From Actinomadura sp. K4S16 (GTDB taxonomy: Bacteria; Actinomycetota; Actinomycetes; Streptosporangiales; Streptosporangiaceae), in assembly GCF_008327685.1 (NCBI RefSeq), contig NZ_BDDE01000031.1:62001-126000 (forward strand): DNA of 64,000 nucleotides. Reading direction: 5' to 3'. Position numbers and translations under genes: made by a program. Below the pieces are notes generated by a model that saw only the letters and a list, made by a program, of their open reading frames with translations, did no database searches and was not told the origin of the DNA. The stretch's first letter is position 1. Each line of letters opens with the position of its first letter. Below are positions 40,030 through 51,248 of the stretch, one piece after another.

Positions 40030-40485
40030 CTACAGCCGGAGAACCTGGAGGGAGGGCGAGAACGCGAGGACGAGCCCGGCGCCGGACGGCGGGGAGAGCG
40101 TCCAGCCGAAACGGGCGGGCAGGCGGGAGAGGGGCCTGCGCAGGCCGGCGGCCAGGGCCAGCAGGACGAGGGTGAACAGGACGGCCAGGCACAGGCACGC
40201 GTTCATGGGAACGTGAGCCGGAGCCTTCACCGGAGAGAGGGACGCAGCGCCCTGCGCAGGGCTGTGAGAGCCCTGGAGCGCCGATGCCCCGGCACCCGCG
40301 TCACCGTGGCCCGTGAAGGCCCAGGGGGCGCCGACGGGAACGCTCACGGCGTGCTGGGTGCAGATCCGCGGCGGCGGCGCGTGGCCCAGCCCGTAGCTGA
40401 ACACCAGGCCGCCCACGACGAACAGCGCCACGAGCAGACCTGCCGGCCCGTGGCGCGGTCGTGGGGCCGTAGCGGACACCGTCAC
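40030..40485 (-). CDS. small membrane protein of unknown function
   Basis: 151 aa, not recognised. Two hydrophobic segments: about 14-36 (GLLVALFVVGGLVFSYGLG) and about 95-113 (NACLCLAVLFTLVLLALAAGL), joined by an extracytoplasmic loop with several His residues and one Cys (PRICTQHAVSVPVG, FTGHGDAGAGA, GSHSPAQG); two further cysteines sit at the start of helix 2 (MNACLC). Upstream of DUF3105 and DUF305 on the same strand with a 105-base gap. The layout resembles small His-rich actinobacterial membrane proteins found near copper genes, but no firm family match can be claimed. Confidence 0.65.
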   Translation of the reverse strand: MTVSATAPRPRHGPAGLLVALFVVGGLVFSYGLGHAPPPRICTQHAVSVPVGAPWAFTGHGDAGAGASALQGSHSPAQGAASLSPVKAPAHVPMNACLCLAVLFTLVLLALAAGLRRPLSRLPARFGWTLSPPSGAGLVLAFSPSLQVLRL

Positions 40486-40613
40486 TCTCCTGATCGCGCC
40501 TTCCGGGCTGTTCCAACGCCGCGGCCGCCGTCCGGGTTCCCGCCCGCCGTGCTCCCGCGCGGCCCCCGCCGCGGACGTCCGGGACCGTCCGAGCCGCGAG
40601 ATAGTGTCGGAGC

Positions 40614-42023
40614 GTGACCAGCAGGACGGAATCGGGCGAGCCGGAGGGCCTCTTCGACGCTCCGGAGCGGGACGGGGGCGACGCGGTCCCGGCGGACGCG
40701 CGGTCGGAGCCGCCGGCGGCGCCCGCCCGGGGCGGCGCGGAGCAGCCGCTCGCCGTCCGCATGCGCCCCCGCTCCCTGGACGAGGTCGTCGGGCAGGGCC
40801 ACCTGCTCGGCGCCGGCACGCCGATCAGGCAGCTCGTCGACCGGGACGTGCCGATGTCGCTCGTGCTTTGGGGCCCGCCGGGAACCGGCAAGACGACCCT
40901 GGCCACCGTCGTCAGCCATGTCACCTCCCGCCGCTTCGTGGAGATCTCCGCGGTCAGCGACGGCGTCAAGCGCGTCCGCGCCGAGATCGACCTGGCGCGC
41001 CGGGAGCTCGGCATGACGGGGCGCCAGACGGTCCTGTTCGTCGACGAGGTGCATCGCTTCAACAAGGCCCAGCAGGACGCCCTGCTGCCCGCGGTGGAGA
41101 ACCGCTGGGTGTCCTTCATCGGCGCCACCACCGAGAACCCGTTCTTCTCCGTCATCAGCCCGCTGCTGTCGCGCTCGCTGCTGCTCACCCTGGAGCCGCT
41201 CGGCGAGGACGACCTGCGCGAGGTGATCCGCCGCGCCCTCACCGAGGAGCGCGGGCTGGACGGCGCGGTCGCCCTCGACCCCGCCGCCGAGGACCACCTC
41301 GTCCGGCTGGCCGGCGGCGACGCCCGCCGCACCCTCACCTACCTGGAGGCCGCCGCGCTCGTCGTCGACGAGGGCGCGACCATCGACGTCGACGTACTGG
41401 AGAAGGCCGTCGACCGGGCCGCCGTCCGCTACGACCGCGAGGGCGACCAGCACTACGACGTCATCAGCGCGTTCATCAAGAGCATCCGCGGCAGCGACGT
41501 CGACGCGGCGCTGCACTACCTGGCCCGCATGATCGAGGCGGGCGAGGACGCCCGGTTCATCGCCCGGCGGCTGATCGTGCACGCCAGCGAGGACGTCGGC
41601 ATGGCCGACCCGACCGCGCTGCAGACCGCGGTCGCCGCCGCCCAGGCGGTGGAGTTCGTCGGCCTGCCCGAGGCCCGCATCAACCTGGCCCAGGCCGTGA
41701 TCCATCTCTCCCTGGCGCCGAAGTCCAACGCCGTGATCAGGGCGGTGGACGGCGCGCTCGGCGACGTCCGCAAGGGCCTCGCCGGGCCCGTCCCCGGGCA
41801 CCTGCGCGACGCGCACTACAAGGGCGCCGCGAAGATCGGGCACGGGCAGGGCTACAAGTACGCCCACGACCACCCCGGCGGCGTGGTCCGGCAGCAGTAC
41901 GCGCCCGACGCCGTGGACGGGCGGGAGTACTATCGCCCCACCAGGCACGGCGCCGAGGCGCGGTTCACCGAGGTCCTCGCGCGGATCCGCTCCGTGCTGC
42001 GCGGCACCGCCGACCGGCGTTGA
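40614..42023 (+). CDS. rarA: replication-associated recombination protein A (RarA/MgsA)
   Basis: 469 aa AAA+ ATPase, GTG start. Walker A LWGPPGTGKTTLATVV, Walker B TVLFVDEVHRFNKAQQDALLP, sensor GATTENPFFSVISPLLSRS with the arginine finger, and the C-terminal tetramerisation region (YDVISAFIKSIRGSDVDAALHYLARMIEAGEDARFIARRL, NLAQAVIHLSLAPKSNAV). RarA works at stalled replication forks. A ~45-residue acidic, disordered N-terminus precedes the AAA+ core. In this lineage it lies upstream of alaS, as Rv2559c does in mycobacteria. Confidence 0.95.
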   Translation: MTSRTESGEPEGLFDAPERDGGDAVPADARSEPPAAPARGGAEQPLAVRMRPRSLDEVVGQGHLLGAGTPIRQLVDRDVPMSLVLWGPPGTGKTTLATVVSHVTSRRFVEISAVSDGVKRVRAEIDLARRELGMTGRQTVLFVDEVHRFNKAQQDALLPAVENRWVSFIGATTENPFFSVISPLLSRSLLLTLEPLGEDDLREVIRRALTEERGLDGAVALDPAAEDHLVRLAGGDARRTLTYLEAAALVVDEGATIDVDVLEKAVDRAAVRYDREGDQHYDVISAFIKSIRGSDVDAALHYLARMIEAGEDARFIARRLIVHASEDVGMADPTALQTAVAAAQAVEFVGLPEARINLAQAVIHLSLAPKSNAVIRAVDGALGDVRKGLAGPVPGHLRDAHYKGAAKIGHGQGYKYAHDHPGGVVRQQYAPDAVDGREYYRPTRHGAEARFTEVLARIRSVLRGTADRR

Positions 42024-42128
42024 TCGATCTTCCCCGGCCGGTGCTCCCGCCATGGGGCCTGGTGGACCGGTAAGGTCTGTCAGGCCATGCCCGGCCCCGT
42101 GCCGACCCCACGCGAACGGAAAGCCCTG

Positions 42129-42545
42129 ATGCTCACTGGTGGACAGCTAGCAGCCCTCATCGTGGCGGTGTTCTGGGCGGTGCTGGTCTCGTTCATCGCG
42201 CTCACCCTGCTGAAGCTCTCCCGGCTGCTCGGCGAGGCCAGCGAGCTCGTGCACGACATCGGCGACCAGGCCGGCCCGCTGATGGACGACATGGCCCGGA
42301 CGGTGAAGCGCGCGAACGAGCAGCTCGGCCGCACCGACGTCATCACCAAGCAGGTCGCGGGCGTCACGCAGAACGTCTCGGCCGTCACCACCGTGATGAC
42401 CTCGGTGGTCGGCGGGCCGCTGGTGAAGGCCGCCGCCTTCTCCTACGGCGTCCGCAAGGCCCTCGGCGGCCGCGACGGCGAGGGGCGCGCCGCGTCCGGC
42501 CGCCCGGAACTGCAGGCCCGCTCCTCGGGTAAGGGGCGCAGATGA
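42129..42545 (+). CDS. DUF948 family membrane protein
   Basis: 138 aa from the ATG at 42129 (MLTGGQLAALIVAVFWAVLVSF); an upstream in-frame ATG at 42087 is less likely because the family starts just before the helix. One membrane helix followed by an amphipathic helical region (LSRLLGEASELVHDIGDQAGPLMDDMARTVKRANEQLGRTDVITKQVAGVTQNVSAVTTVM) and GGPLVKAAAFSYGVRKALGG. DUF948 proteins are of unknown function. The stop overlaps the next gene (ATGA), and both lie ahead of alaS in actinobacteria. Confidence 0.85.
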   Translation: MLTGGQLAALIVAVFWAVLVSFIALTLLKLSRLLGEASELVHDIGDQAGPLMDDMARTVKRANEQLGRTDVITKQVAGVTQNVSAVTTVMTSVVGGPLVKAAAFSYGVRKALGGRDGEGRAASGRPELQARSSGKGRR

Positions 42546-42862
42546 GGCGGCTGTTCTGGCTCTCGGTCGGCGCGGGCGCCGGCGTCTACGCCACGCACCG
42601 CGTCAAGCGGCGCGTGGAGCGGTTCACGCGCGCCCTGTCGCCCGAGAGCGTCGCGGCGCGGGCCGTGTCGACCGGGCAGGGCGCCGGCGAGCGGTTGAGG
42701 CTTTTCGCCTCCGACGTCCGTACCGAGATGCGGGCCCGCGAGGAGGAGCTGCGCGAGGCCGTCCGCATGGACCAGGCTCCGCCGGACGGCGGGGGACCGC
42801 CGTCCCGCCGCGTGCTCAAGGCGAGATACACGATCATCGAGAACGACAAGGATGGCCACTGA
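42542..42862 (+). CDS. DUF6167 family small protein
   Basis: 106 aa, ATG inside the previous stop codon. Short N-terminal hydrophobic stretch (LFWLSVGAGAGVYATHRV) followed by a basic then acidic helix (RRVERFTRALSPESVAARAV, EMRAREEELREAV). It is a conserved companion of the DUF948 protein and alaS in actinobacteria, function unknown. Its stop codon lies inside or two bases before the alaS start, depending on which ATG alaS uses. Confidence 0.82.
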   Translation: MRRLFWLSVGAGAGVYATHRVKRRVERFTRALSPESVAARAVSTGQGAGERLRLFASDVRTEMRAREEELREAVRMDQAPPDGGGPPSRRVLKARYTIIENDKDGH

Positions 42863-42863
42863 T

Positions 42864-45533
<2,670 letters not shown>

Positions 45534-45591
45534 GCCCGGCACGACGGGGCAGGACGAACGCCCCTCGCCACCGGCCAGCGGAGGCGAGGGT

Positions 45592-46050
45592 ATGAGAACG
45601 GGCGTGCGGCTGGGGGTCGACGTCGGGAGCGTTCGGGTCGGGGTCGCGCGGTGCGATCCCGGGGGGATCCTCGCGTCTCCGCTGGAGACGGTGAAGAGCG
45701 GCAAGGGGGACGTCGACCGGCTCGTTGAGCTGGTCGGCGAGCACGAGGCGATCGAGGTGGTCGTCGGGCTGCCCACCTCGCTGTCGGGCCGGGAGGGCCC
45801 GGCGGCGCAGGCGGCGCGCAGGTTCGCGGCAAGGCTCGCCGACCGCCTTCCCCCGGAGACGGTCCGGCTGCACGACGAGCGGCTCACCACCGTCACCGCC
45901 GAGAGCGGTCTGCGGGCCGGGGGAGTGCACGGCCAGGCCCGGCGCAAGGTGGTCGACCAGGCCGCCGCGGCGGTCCTGCTCCAGGCGGCCCTCGACGCGG
46001 AGCGGTTGACCGGACGCCCCCCAGGGGAGATCGTTCAGGGGAGCTCATGA
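45592..46050 (+). CDS. ruvX: Holliday junction resolvase-like RuvX (YqgF)
   Basis: 152 aa RNase H-fold nuclease. The first catalytic Asp is in RLGVDVGSVRVGVARCDPGG, the Glu in the VVVGLPTSLSGREGP region, and the last Asp in VVDQAAAAVLLQAALD, with RLHDERLTTVTAES between. YqgF is linked to 16S rRNA maturation and to Holliday-junction cleavage in mycobacteria. The stop overlaps the mltG start (ATGA at 46047), the standard alaS-ruvX-mltG order. Confidence 0.93.
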   Translation: MRTGVRLGVDVGSVRVGVARCDPGGILASPLETVKSGKGDVDRLVELVGEHEAIEVVVGLPTSLSGREGPAAQAARRFAARLADRLPPETVRLHDERLTTVTAESGLRAGGVHGQARRKVVDQAAAAVLLQAALDAERLTGRPPGEIVQGSS

Positions 46051-47207
46051 ACGACTTGGACCTCTTCTCCGATCCGTACGGCGACGGTCCTCCGCGCGAG
46101 GAGCCCTACGGCAGGCGCGACCAGCGGCGCCGGCGCAAGCGGCAGAAGCGCCGCAAGCGCAGCGGGCGCGCCGCGGCGCTGTTCGCGATGGCGTTCCTGG
46201 TTGCGGTGTTCGGCACCGGCGGCGTCCTCGGGTTCGCGTGGCTCGACAACAAGTGGAACCCGCCGGACTACAAGGGCGAGGGCTCCGGCAAGGTCACCGT
46301 CCAGATCAAGGACGGTGCGACCGGGTCGGTGATCGGCGCGACGCTGGAGCAGCACAAGGTCGTCAAGAGCTCCCGGGCGTTCGTGAAGACCTACAACAAG
46401 GAGACCCGCGCCTCCAGCATCCAGCCGGGCTTCTACCAGCTGCGGCTGCGGATGTCGTCGGCCGCGGCGGTGGCGCTGCTGCTGGACCCGAAGTCGCGGG
46501 CCGGGAACCAGATCGTGATCCCCGAGGGGCGCCGGGCCGTCGAGGTCTACGAGCTGCTGGCGAAGAAGACCGGCATCTCCGTCAAGGAGTTCCAGGCGGT
46601 GGCGAGGCGGCCGAAGAGCCTGGGGCTGCCCTCCTACGCGCGGGGCAAGATCGAGGGGTACCTGTACCCGGGCCGCTACGACCTGGATCCGAACGGCACG
46701 GCGGAGCAGATCCTCAAGGAGATGGTGGGGCGCTTCAACAGGGAGGCCGAGAGCGTCGACCTCGTCGGCAAGGCGCGCAAGGCGCGCATGAACCCGGCGA
46801 CGGTCATGACGCTCGCCAGCCTGGTCCAGGCCGAGGGCGGCAAGCCGAGCGACCTGCCGAAGATCTCCCGGGTCATCTACAACCGGGTCGAGAAGGGCAT
46901 GAAGCTGCAGTTCGACACGACGGTGCTGTACGCGCTGAACGAGCGGCGGCTCACCGTCACCGAGAAGGACCTGCAGACCGACTCGCCCTACAACACCTAC
47001 CTGCACCCGGGTCTGCCCCCCGGCCCCATCTCCAACCCGGGGCCGGACGCGATCGAGGCGGCGCTGACCCCGGCGGAGGGGACGTGGCTGTACTTCATCG
47101 CCACCGACCCGACGAACAAGGTCACCAAGTTCGCCACGACGGAGCAGGAGCGGCAGGCGATCGAGAAGGAGTTCCGGGCCTGGCAGAAGGCGCACCCGGG
47201 CCAGTGA
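46047..47207 (+). CDS. mltG: endolytic murein transglycosylase MltG
   Basis: 386 aa single-pass membrane protein. Basic cytoplasmic N-terminus (GRRDQRRRRKRQKRRKRSGR), membrane helix (AAALFAMAFLVAVFGTGGVLGF), a LysM-like subdomain, and the YceG catalytic domain with the key Glu in LASLVQAEGGKPSDLPKISRVIYNRV, then LQFDTTVLYAL and TDSPYNTYLHPGLPPGPISNPG. It cleaves newly made glycan strands and helps set their length. The stop overlaps the aroE GTG (GTGA). Confidence 0.95.
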   Translation: MNDLDLFSDPYGDGPPREEPYGRRDQRRRRKRQKRRKRSGRAAALFAMAFLVAVFGTGGVLGFAWLDNKWNPPDYKGEGSGKVTVQIKDGATGSVIGATLEQHKVVKSSRAFVKTYNKETRASSIQPGFYQLRLRMSSAAAVALLLDPKSRAGNQIVIPEGRRAVEVYELLAKKTGISVKEFQAVARRPKSLGLPSYARGKIEGYLYPGRYDLDPNGTAEQILKEMVGRFNREAESVDLVGKARKARMNPATVMTLASLVQAEGGKPSDLPKISRVIYNRVEKGMKLQFDTTVLYALNERRLTVTEKDLQTDSPYNTYLHPGLPPGPISNPGPDAIEAALTPAEGTWLYFIATDPTNKVTKFATTEQERQAIEKEFRAWQKAHPGQ

Positions 47208-48037
47208 CAGACACGACGGGGCACCGCGCCGCGGTGCTGGGGTCGCCGATCGCGCATTCGCTGTCGCCGGTGCTGCACCGGGCGGCGTACGCGGCGATGG
47301 GGCTGGACGACTGGTCCTACGACGCGGTCGAGTGCGGCGAGGACGGTCTGGCCGCGCTGCTGGACGGGCTCGGGCCCGAATGGGCGGGCCTGTCGCTGAC
47401 CATGCCGCTCAAACGCGTCGCGCTCGGCCTCGTGGACACGGTCTCCGACCTCGCGGTGAAGGTCGGCGGCGCGAACACGATCGTCCTTCGGGACGGGCGG
47501 CGGCACGGCGACAACACCGACGTGTACGGCATCGAGACCGCGCTCGCCGAGGCGGGGCTGAAGGCCCCGGCCACGGCGCTGGTGCTCGGCGGCGGCGCGA
47601 CCGCCGCGTCCGCGCTGGCCGCGCTCGCCGGGCTCGGCACGCGCGAGGCCGTCCTCGCGGTCCGCACCCCGGAGCGCGCCGCCGGCGCGGCCGGGGTGGG
47701 GGAGCGGTTCGGGCTCGCGGTCCGGGTCGTGACGCTCGACGAGGCGCCGGCGCACCTCCCGGCGGAACTCGTGGTGTCGACGCTCCCGGGGCGGGCCGCC
47801 GACGCGTACGCCGGGCCGGTCGCCGAGTCCGGCGCGGCGCTGTTCGACGTCGTGTACGCGCCGTGGCCCACGGCGCTCGCGGCGGCCGTCGAGCGGGCGG
47901 GCGGCACGGTCGTCGGCGGTTTCGACATGCTGCTGCACCAGGCCGTCCGGCAGGTGGCCCTGATGACCGGCCGCGACGACGTGCCGGTGGAGGCGATGCG
48001 CGCCGCGGGCGAGGCGGAGCTCGCCCGCCGCGCCTGA
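47204..48037 (+). CDS. aroE: shikimate dehydrogenase
   Basis: 277 aa, GTG start inside the mltG stop codon. Reduces 3-dehydroshikimate with NADPH in aromatic amino acid synthesis. Substrate site: AHSLSPVLHRAAY, the catalytic Lys in LTMPLKRVALG and Asp in HGDNTDVYGIETAL; the Rossmann half has ALVLGGGATAASALAAL. The canonical NRT phosphate-binding stretch is replaced by VRTPERAAGA, as in many actinobacterial AroE proteins. Ends six bases before the convergent toroid protein gene. Confidence 0.93.
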   Translation: MTDTTGHRAAVLGSPIAHSLSPVLHRAAYAAMGLDDWSYDAVECGEDGLAALLDGLGPEWAGLSLTMPLKRVALGLVDTVSDLAVKVGGANTIVLRDGRRHGDNTDVYGIETALAEAGLKAPATALVLGGGATAASALAALAGLGTREAVLAVRTPERAAGAAGVGERFGLAVRVVTLDEAPAHLPAELVVSTLPGRAADAYAGPVAESGAALFDVVYAPWPTALAAAVERAGGTVVGGFDMLLHQAVRQVALMTGRDDVPVEAMRAAGEAELARRA

Positions 48038-48043
48038 CCCGCC

Positions 48044-49417
48044 TCAGGGCGGCGCCCGCTGGGCGCGGCGCCGCTTCACCGACTCGTCGACGCTGGTGAG
48101 GACGATGGGCAGGATCACGCTCAGCCAGAAGTCCTTCCAGCCCCACAGCCCCACGGCGACGCCGAGCGAGCTGCCGGCGCACACCAGGCTCAGCAGGAAC
48201 GCCGCCCAGTGCCGCTGGGCCAGCCCGACCGGGTCGACGAGGCGGCGGTGCGGGAGCAGGTCGGCCAGCGGACGCTCCCGGGCGTGGGCGCGCTGCACGA
48301 CCATCGCGTCCGGCAGCCAGTGCAGGACGTCGGCGGTCCCGGCGAGGGGGGTCCGCGATAGCGCGACCAGCGTCTCCAGCCGCCACCACAGCGTCCACAG
48401 CGACGTGCGCCCACTCCCCGGGTAGCCGTTCCAGCGCGGGTCGGCGACCTCCCCGCGCACCAGCGTCCGGAACGCCTGGGCGACGGTCGGCCCGTGCGGG
48501 CCGCGCGGGTCGCGCAGCAGCGCGGTGAGCGCGATCGGCAGCCCGTAGTGCCAGAGGGCGAGCCGCCACACCGGCTCCGGCCCGCGTTCCGGCGCGGCGC
48601 ACGGCGAGACGCCGTAGGTCTCGATCCACGTGTGGTCGTCGTCGGGGTCGAGGTGCTCCAGCAGCCAGTCGTAGGCGTCCAGCAGCCGCTCGGTCCGCAG
48701 GCACGGGCGCGCCTCGGCCAGCGTCACCAGCGCGAAGGCGGTGTGCGTGACGGTGGGCAGGGACGTCTGCGTCGGGCCCCAGGCGGGGCGCTGCGCGGTC
48801 CGGTCCGCCGTCAGCCATTCGACGCCGCGGTCGACGGCCGGGTCGTAGGGGTTGAGCTCGCTGAGCGCGCGGAGCGCGAGGCACGTCAGCCACACCCGGG
48901 ACGGGCAGCCGCGCAGCGAGCCCCATCCGCCGTCGGGGTTCTGGTTGCGCAGCAGCCACCGGTAGGCGCGCGCCAGGTCGGGGGCGTCGTCGCGCAGCTC
49001 GCAGCGGGCGCGGGCGAGGAACCGCGCGATCCAGCCGGTCGCCTCGACCACCGGCATGCCGAGGCTGGTCTTGGTGGCCCAGCCGCCGTCGCGCAGCGGG
49101 TCGTCGGACCGGGTCTGCCGGGCGGCGAGGAGGGCCAGGCCGTCGTCGAAGTACTCGAACGCGCGCCCCGCCTCGGCGAACGCCATCAGCCCGAGGGCGG
49201 TGGCGGTGGTGCCGGGTTCCGGCCGCGCGAGCTCGTGGTACCAGCCTCCGCCCGTGCCGAGCGCGGGCGCGTAGGTGTCGCGCAGGACGTCCAGCGACTC
49301 GTTCAGCCGGGCGTCGAGGACCGCCATGTCGATGACGGGGACGGCGGCGCGGCCGCGCCTGGCGGTGGCGCGGGACGGGCGGGGCGCCGGGGAGGGGAGC
49401 GGGGACATCTGGTTCAC
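48044..49417 (-). CDS. alpha/alpha-toroid (prenyltransferase/squalene cyclase repeat-like) membrane protein
   Basis: 457 aa from the GTG at 49417 with AGAAGG upstream. The body is an alpha/alpha toroid with QW-like repeat traces: RWLLRNQNPDGGWGSLRG, GGWATKTSLGMPVVEATGWIARFL, DWLLEHLDPDDDHTWIETYG, VWLTCLALRALSE. A DPDD string sits in the third of these and matches the DxDD cyclase letters, but its place is not typical and no catalytic claim is made. The last ~50 residues hold one or two membrane helices (AAFLLSLVCAGSSLGVAVGLWGW, FWLSVILPIVL), uncommon for soluble terpene cyclases. No isoprenoid gene is nearby; its neighbours are HIT, PfkB-like and Nudix genes. Function unknown. Confidence 0.7.
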   Translation of the reverse strand: MNQMSPLPSPAPRPSRATARRGRAAVPVIDMAVLDARLNESLDVLRDTYAPALGTGGGWYHELARPEPGTTATALGLMAFAEAGRAFEYFDDGLALLAARQTRSDDPLRDGGWATKTSLGMPVVEATGWIARFLARARCELRDDAPDLARAYRWLLRNQNPDGGWGSLRGCPSRVWLTCLALRALSELNPYDPAVDRGVEWLTADRTAQRPAWGPTQTSLPTVTHTAFALVTLAEARPCLRTERLLDAYDWLLEHLDPDDDHTWIETYGVSPCAAPERGPEPVWRLALWHYGLPIALTALLRDPRGPHGPTVAQAFRTLVRGEVADPRWNGYPGSGRTSLWTLWWRLETLVALSRTPLAGTADVLHWLPDAMVVQRAHARERPLADLLPHRRLVDPVGLAQRHWAAFLLSLVCAGSSLGVAVGLWGWKDFWLSVILPIVLTSVDESVKRRRAQRAPP

Positions 49418-49567
49418 GGTTCGGCCTTCTGCTGTTGTTGTTCCCGGCGGGCCGGGATTTGTACCCCGCGGTCCCGCGTCTGTGCCCGCGCCGCGGCGGG
49501 CGCGGGCGCGCGGCACAGGGCACGCTGGAGGGAGACCGCTCCCGCGTTCCGCGATGCTGGAGGTGGC

Positions 49568-50326
49568 TTGGCCGAGCCGACCGCCCGGGACGACCCTGAT
49601 CACGACTGCGTCCTGTGCCCCCCGCTGCGGTTCCGCTTCAACGGCATGGCCGGCCTGCCCGGCGAGTCGGGGGTCATCTCCGGCGACCGCGACTTCTTCC
49701 TGATCCCGGACGTCGCGCCGCTCACCGAGGGGCACCTCCTGCTGGTGACGCGCGAGCACCACCAGTGCGCCGGGGACTTCCCCAGGGGGATGTGGGAAAG
49801 CGCGTGGCGGTGGCGCGACCGCGTCGCCCGCCTCTACCGGGAGGCGTACGGAGCCGGCGACCTGCTGCTGTTCGAGCACGGGCCCGCGAGCCCCCAGGGC
49901 GGCGGCGCGTGCATCGACCACGCGCACTGGCACCTTCTCCCCGGAACACCGGGCGTGCGGGCGGTCGTGGAGGGGGAGGGGCGCCCCGGCGCGCCCGCCG
50001 ACCACGCGACCCTTCGGGCCTGCTACCGCTCCGGCCGGTCCTACCTGCTGATCGAGGAGGGCGGCGCGGCGACCGTCCATCCCGGCGACGGGGTGCGGAG
50101 CCAGTTCCTGCGCTGGGCCGTGGCGTCCACCGGCCCCGTGGCGTCCACCGGCCCCGTGGCGTCCACCGGCCCCGTGGCGTCCACCGGCCCCGAGCGGGCC
50201 TGGCGCTGGCAGGAGACCTTCGGGCTCCCCGCCAGCAGGCGGCGGTTCCTGCGCACCCTGCGGGCGATGCGGACGGCGGCGGCCGCCCTGCCGGACACCG
50301 CTCAGCCGCCCGACAGCCACCAGTAG
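49568..50326 (+). CDS. HIT domain protein with Cys pair and VASTGP repeat
   Basis: 252 aa from a TTG with GGAGG five bases upstream. N-terminal Cys pair C14-V-L-C17 (HDCVLCPPLRF), then VISGDRDFFLIPDVAPLTEGHLLLVTREHHQ and the histidine triad H118-A-H120-W-H122 in GGGACIDHAHWHLLP. HIT enzymes hydrolyse or transfer nucleotides. Compared with the AP4A-type HIT gene at 9157 it is diverged and has a long C-terminal extension containing four exact VASTGP repeats. Divergent from the toroid gene and overlapping the convergent PfkB-like gene by 25 bases. Confidence 0.8.
   Translation: MAEPTARDDPDHDCVLCPPLRFRFNGMAGLPGESGVISGDRDFFLIPDVAPLTEGHLLLVTREHHQCAGDFPRGMWESAWRWRDRVARLYREAYGAGDLLLFEHGPASPQGGGACIDHAHWHLLPGTPGVRAVVEGEGRPGAPADHATLRACYRSGRSYLLIEEGGAATVHPGDGVRSQFLRWAVASTGPVASTGPVASTGPVASTGPERAWRWQETFGLPASRRRFLRTLRAMRTAAAALPDTAQPPDSHQ
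50120..50191 (+). repeat. four perfect 18-base tandem repeats in the HIT gene
   Basis: GTGGCGTCCACCGGCCCC is repeated four times without change (50120-50137, 50138-50155, 50156-50173, 50174-50191), encoding VASTGP x4. Perfect identity implies a recent expansion. Confidence 0.95.
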
Positions 50327-51240
50327 AGCTCGCACGAGGTCAACCGGTCCCCGAACCCCGCGCGCCGTACACCGGCGGCGTAGCCGGTGGGGTACTCCAT
50401 CGGCGCCCGCCCCCGCCGGTGGGCGAGCACCCGCTCCAGCGACGTCGGGCCGAACCGCAGCAGCCACAGGGGGGCGCCGGGAACCGCGCGGTCGAGCACC
50501 GGCAGCAGGTCCTGCGGTCCGCGGCCGTCGGCCGGCGGCGGATGCCCGAGCAGGCGCGCCAGGGTGTGCGCCTCGGAGACGACGAGGTCGGCCTGCTCCA
50601 GGACCGGCAGCACGCAGGACGCCGGGAGCCGCGCGTCGATGTCGTGGGGGACGACGTCGAACGCCACCCGGGTGCCCGCCGCCCGCGCCGTGCGCACCGC
50701 CTCGTGGAGCGCCGCGCGGGAGTCGGCGGCCAGCAGCGCGTAGCCGTCCACGGCCAGCACGTCGGCCTCCTCGATCCCGGCCGCCGCGGCGCGCACGTCC
50801 GCCGCGGTCAGCCGCCGGGCGGGCGGCTCGTCCTGGACGACCAGCAGCCGGACGCCGGGCCCGCGGCCGCCGTGGTCGTCGCGCAGCATGACCGACACGC
50901 CGTTCGGGACGCCGGGCTCGACGACCAGGCGGTCGGCCGCGCCGATCCGGCACAGCTCGCGGCGGATCGCCTCCGTGTAGTCGTCGTCGCCCACCTTGGC
51001 CAGCACGTCGACCCGGCGGAAGTAGCCCACCGCGCACCTGGCGAGGTTCACGGCCGTCCCCGCGGCCATCAACCGCGCGGGGGCGTAGCAGAGCCGGTCG
51101 GCGCCGAGTTCGGCGAACCGGACCCCCGGCAGCGACGCGCGCACCTCGATCCCCGCGTCCCCGACGACGAAGAGCGCGAAGCGGCGCTCGGCGACGCCGT
51201 CGAGACCCGGCCATGCGAGGGGGGATCGCGGCGGCGCCAT
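50302..51240 (-). CDS. PfkB-family carbohydrate kinase-like protein
   Basis: 312 aa, ATG start. Ribokinase-fold marks: a sugar-site motif MAAGTAVNLARC (N65 in the GG..N position), VLAKVGDDDYTEAIRRELCRIGA, VPNGVSVMLRDDHGGR, AVDGYALLAADSRAALHEAV, and VVSEAHTLARLLGHPP. The usual anion hole DTxGAGD near the C-terminus is altered to RRAGFGD (D298 kept), so the catalytic aspartate is present but the loop is non-standard. Substrate unknown (sugar, nucleoside or a modified base). Located between the HIT gene (overlapping tail to tail) and the Nudix gene (nine bases upstream). Confidence 0.8.
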   Translation of the reverse strand: MAPPRSPLAWPGLDGVAERRFALFVVGDAGIEVRASLPGVRFAELGADRLCYAPARLMAAGTAVNLARCAVGYFRRVDVLAKVGDDDYTEAIRRELCRIGAADRLVVEPGVPNGVSVMLRDDHGGRGPGVRLLVVQDEPPARRLTAADVRAAAAGIEEADVLAVDGYALLAADSRAALHEAVRTARAAGTRVAFDVVPHDIDARLPASCVLPVLEQADLVVSEAHTLARLLGHPPPADGRGPQDLLPVLDRAVPGAPLWLLRFGPTSLERVLAHRRGRAPMEYPTGYAAGVRRAGFGDRLTSCELYWWLSGG

Positions 51241-51248
51241 GTCCCGGT

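Noticed and set aside
48300..48750. DxDD catalytic motif of a terpene cyclase in the toroid protein
   Set aside because: The letters DPDD occur, but the context (EHLDPDDDHTWIETYG) is not the usual cyclase position and the protein carries membrane helices at the other end, so enzyme activity is not claimed.
50120..50191. CRISPR-like repeats
   Set aside because: The units are directly joined without spacers and keep a reading frame inside a gene, so this is a tandem coding repeat.
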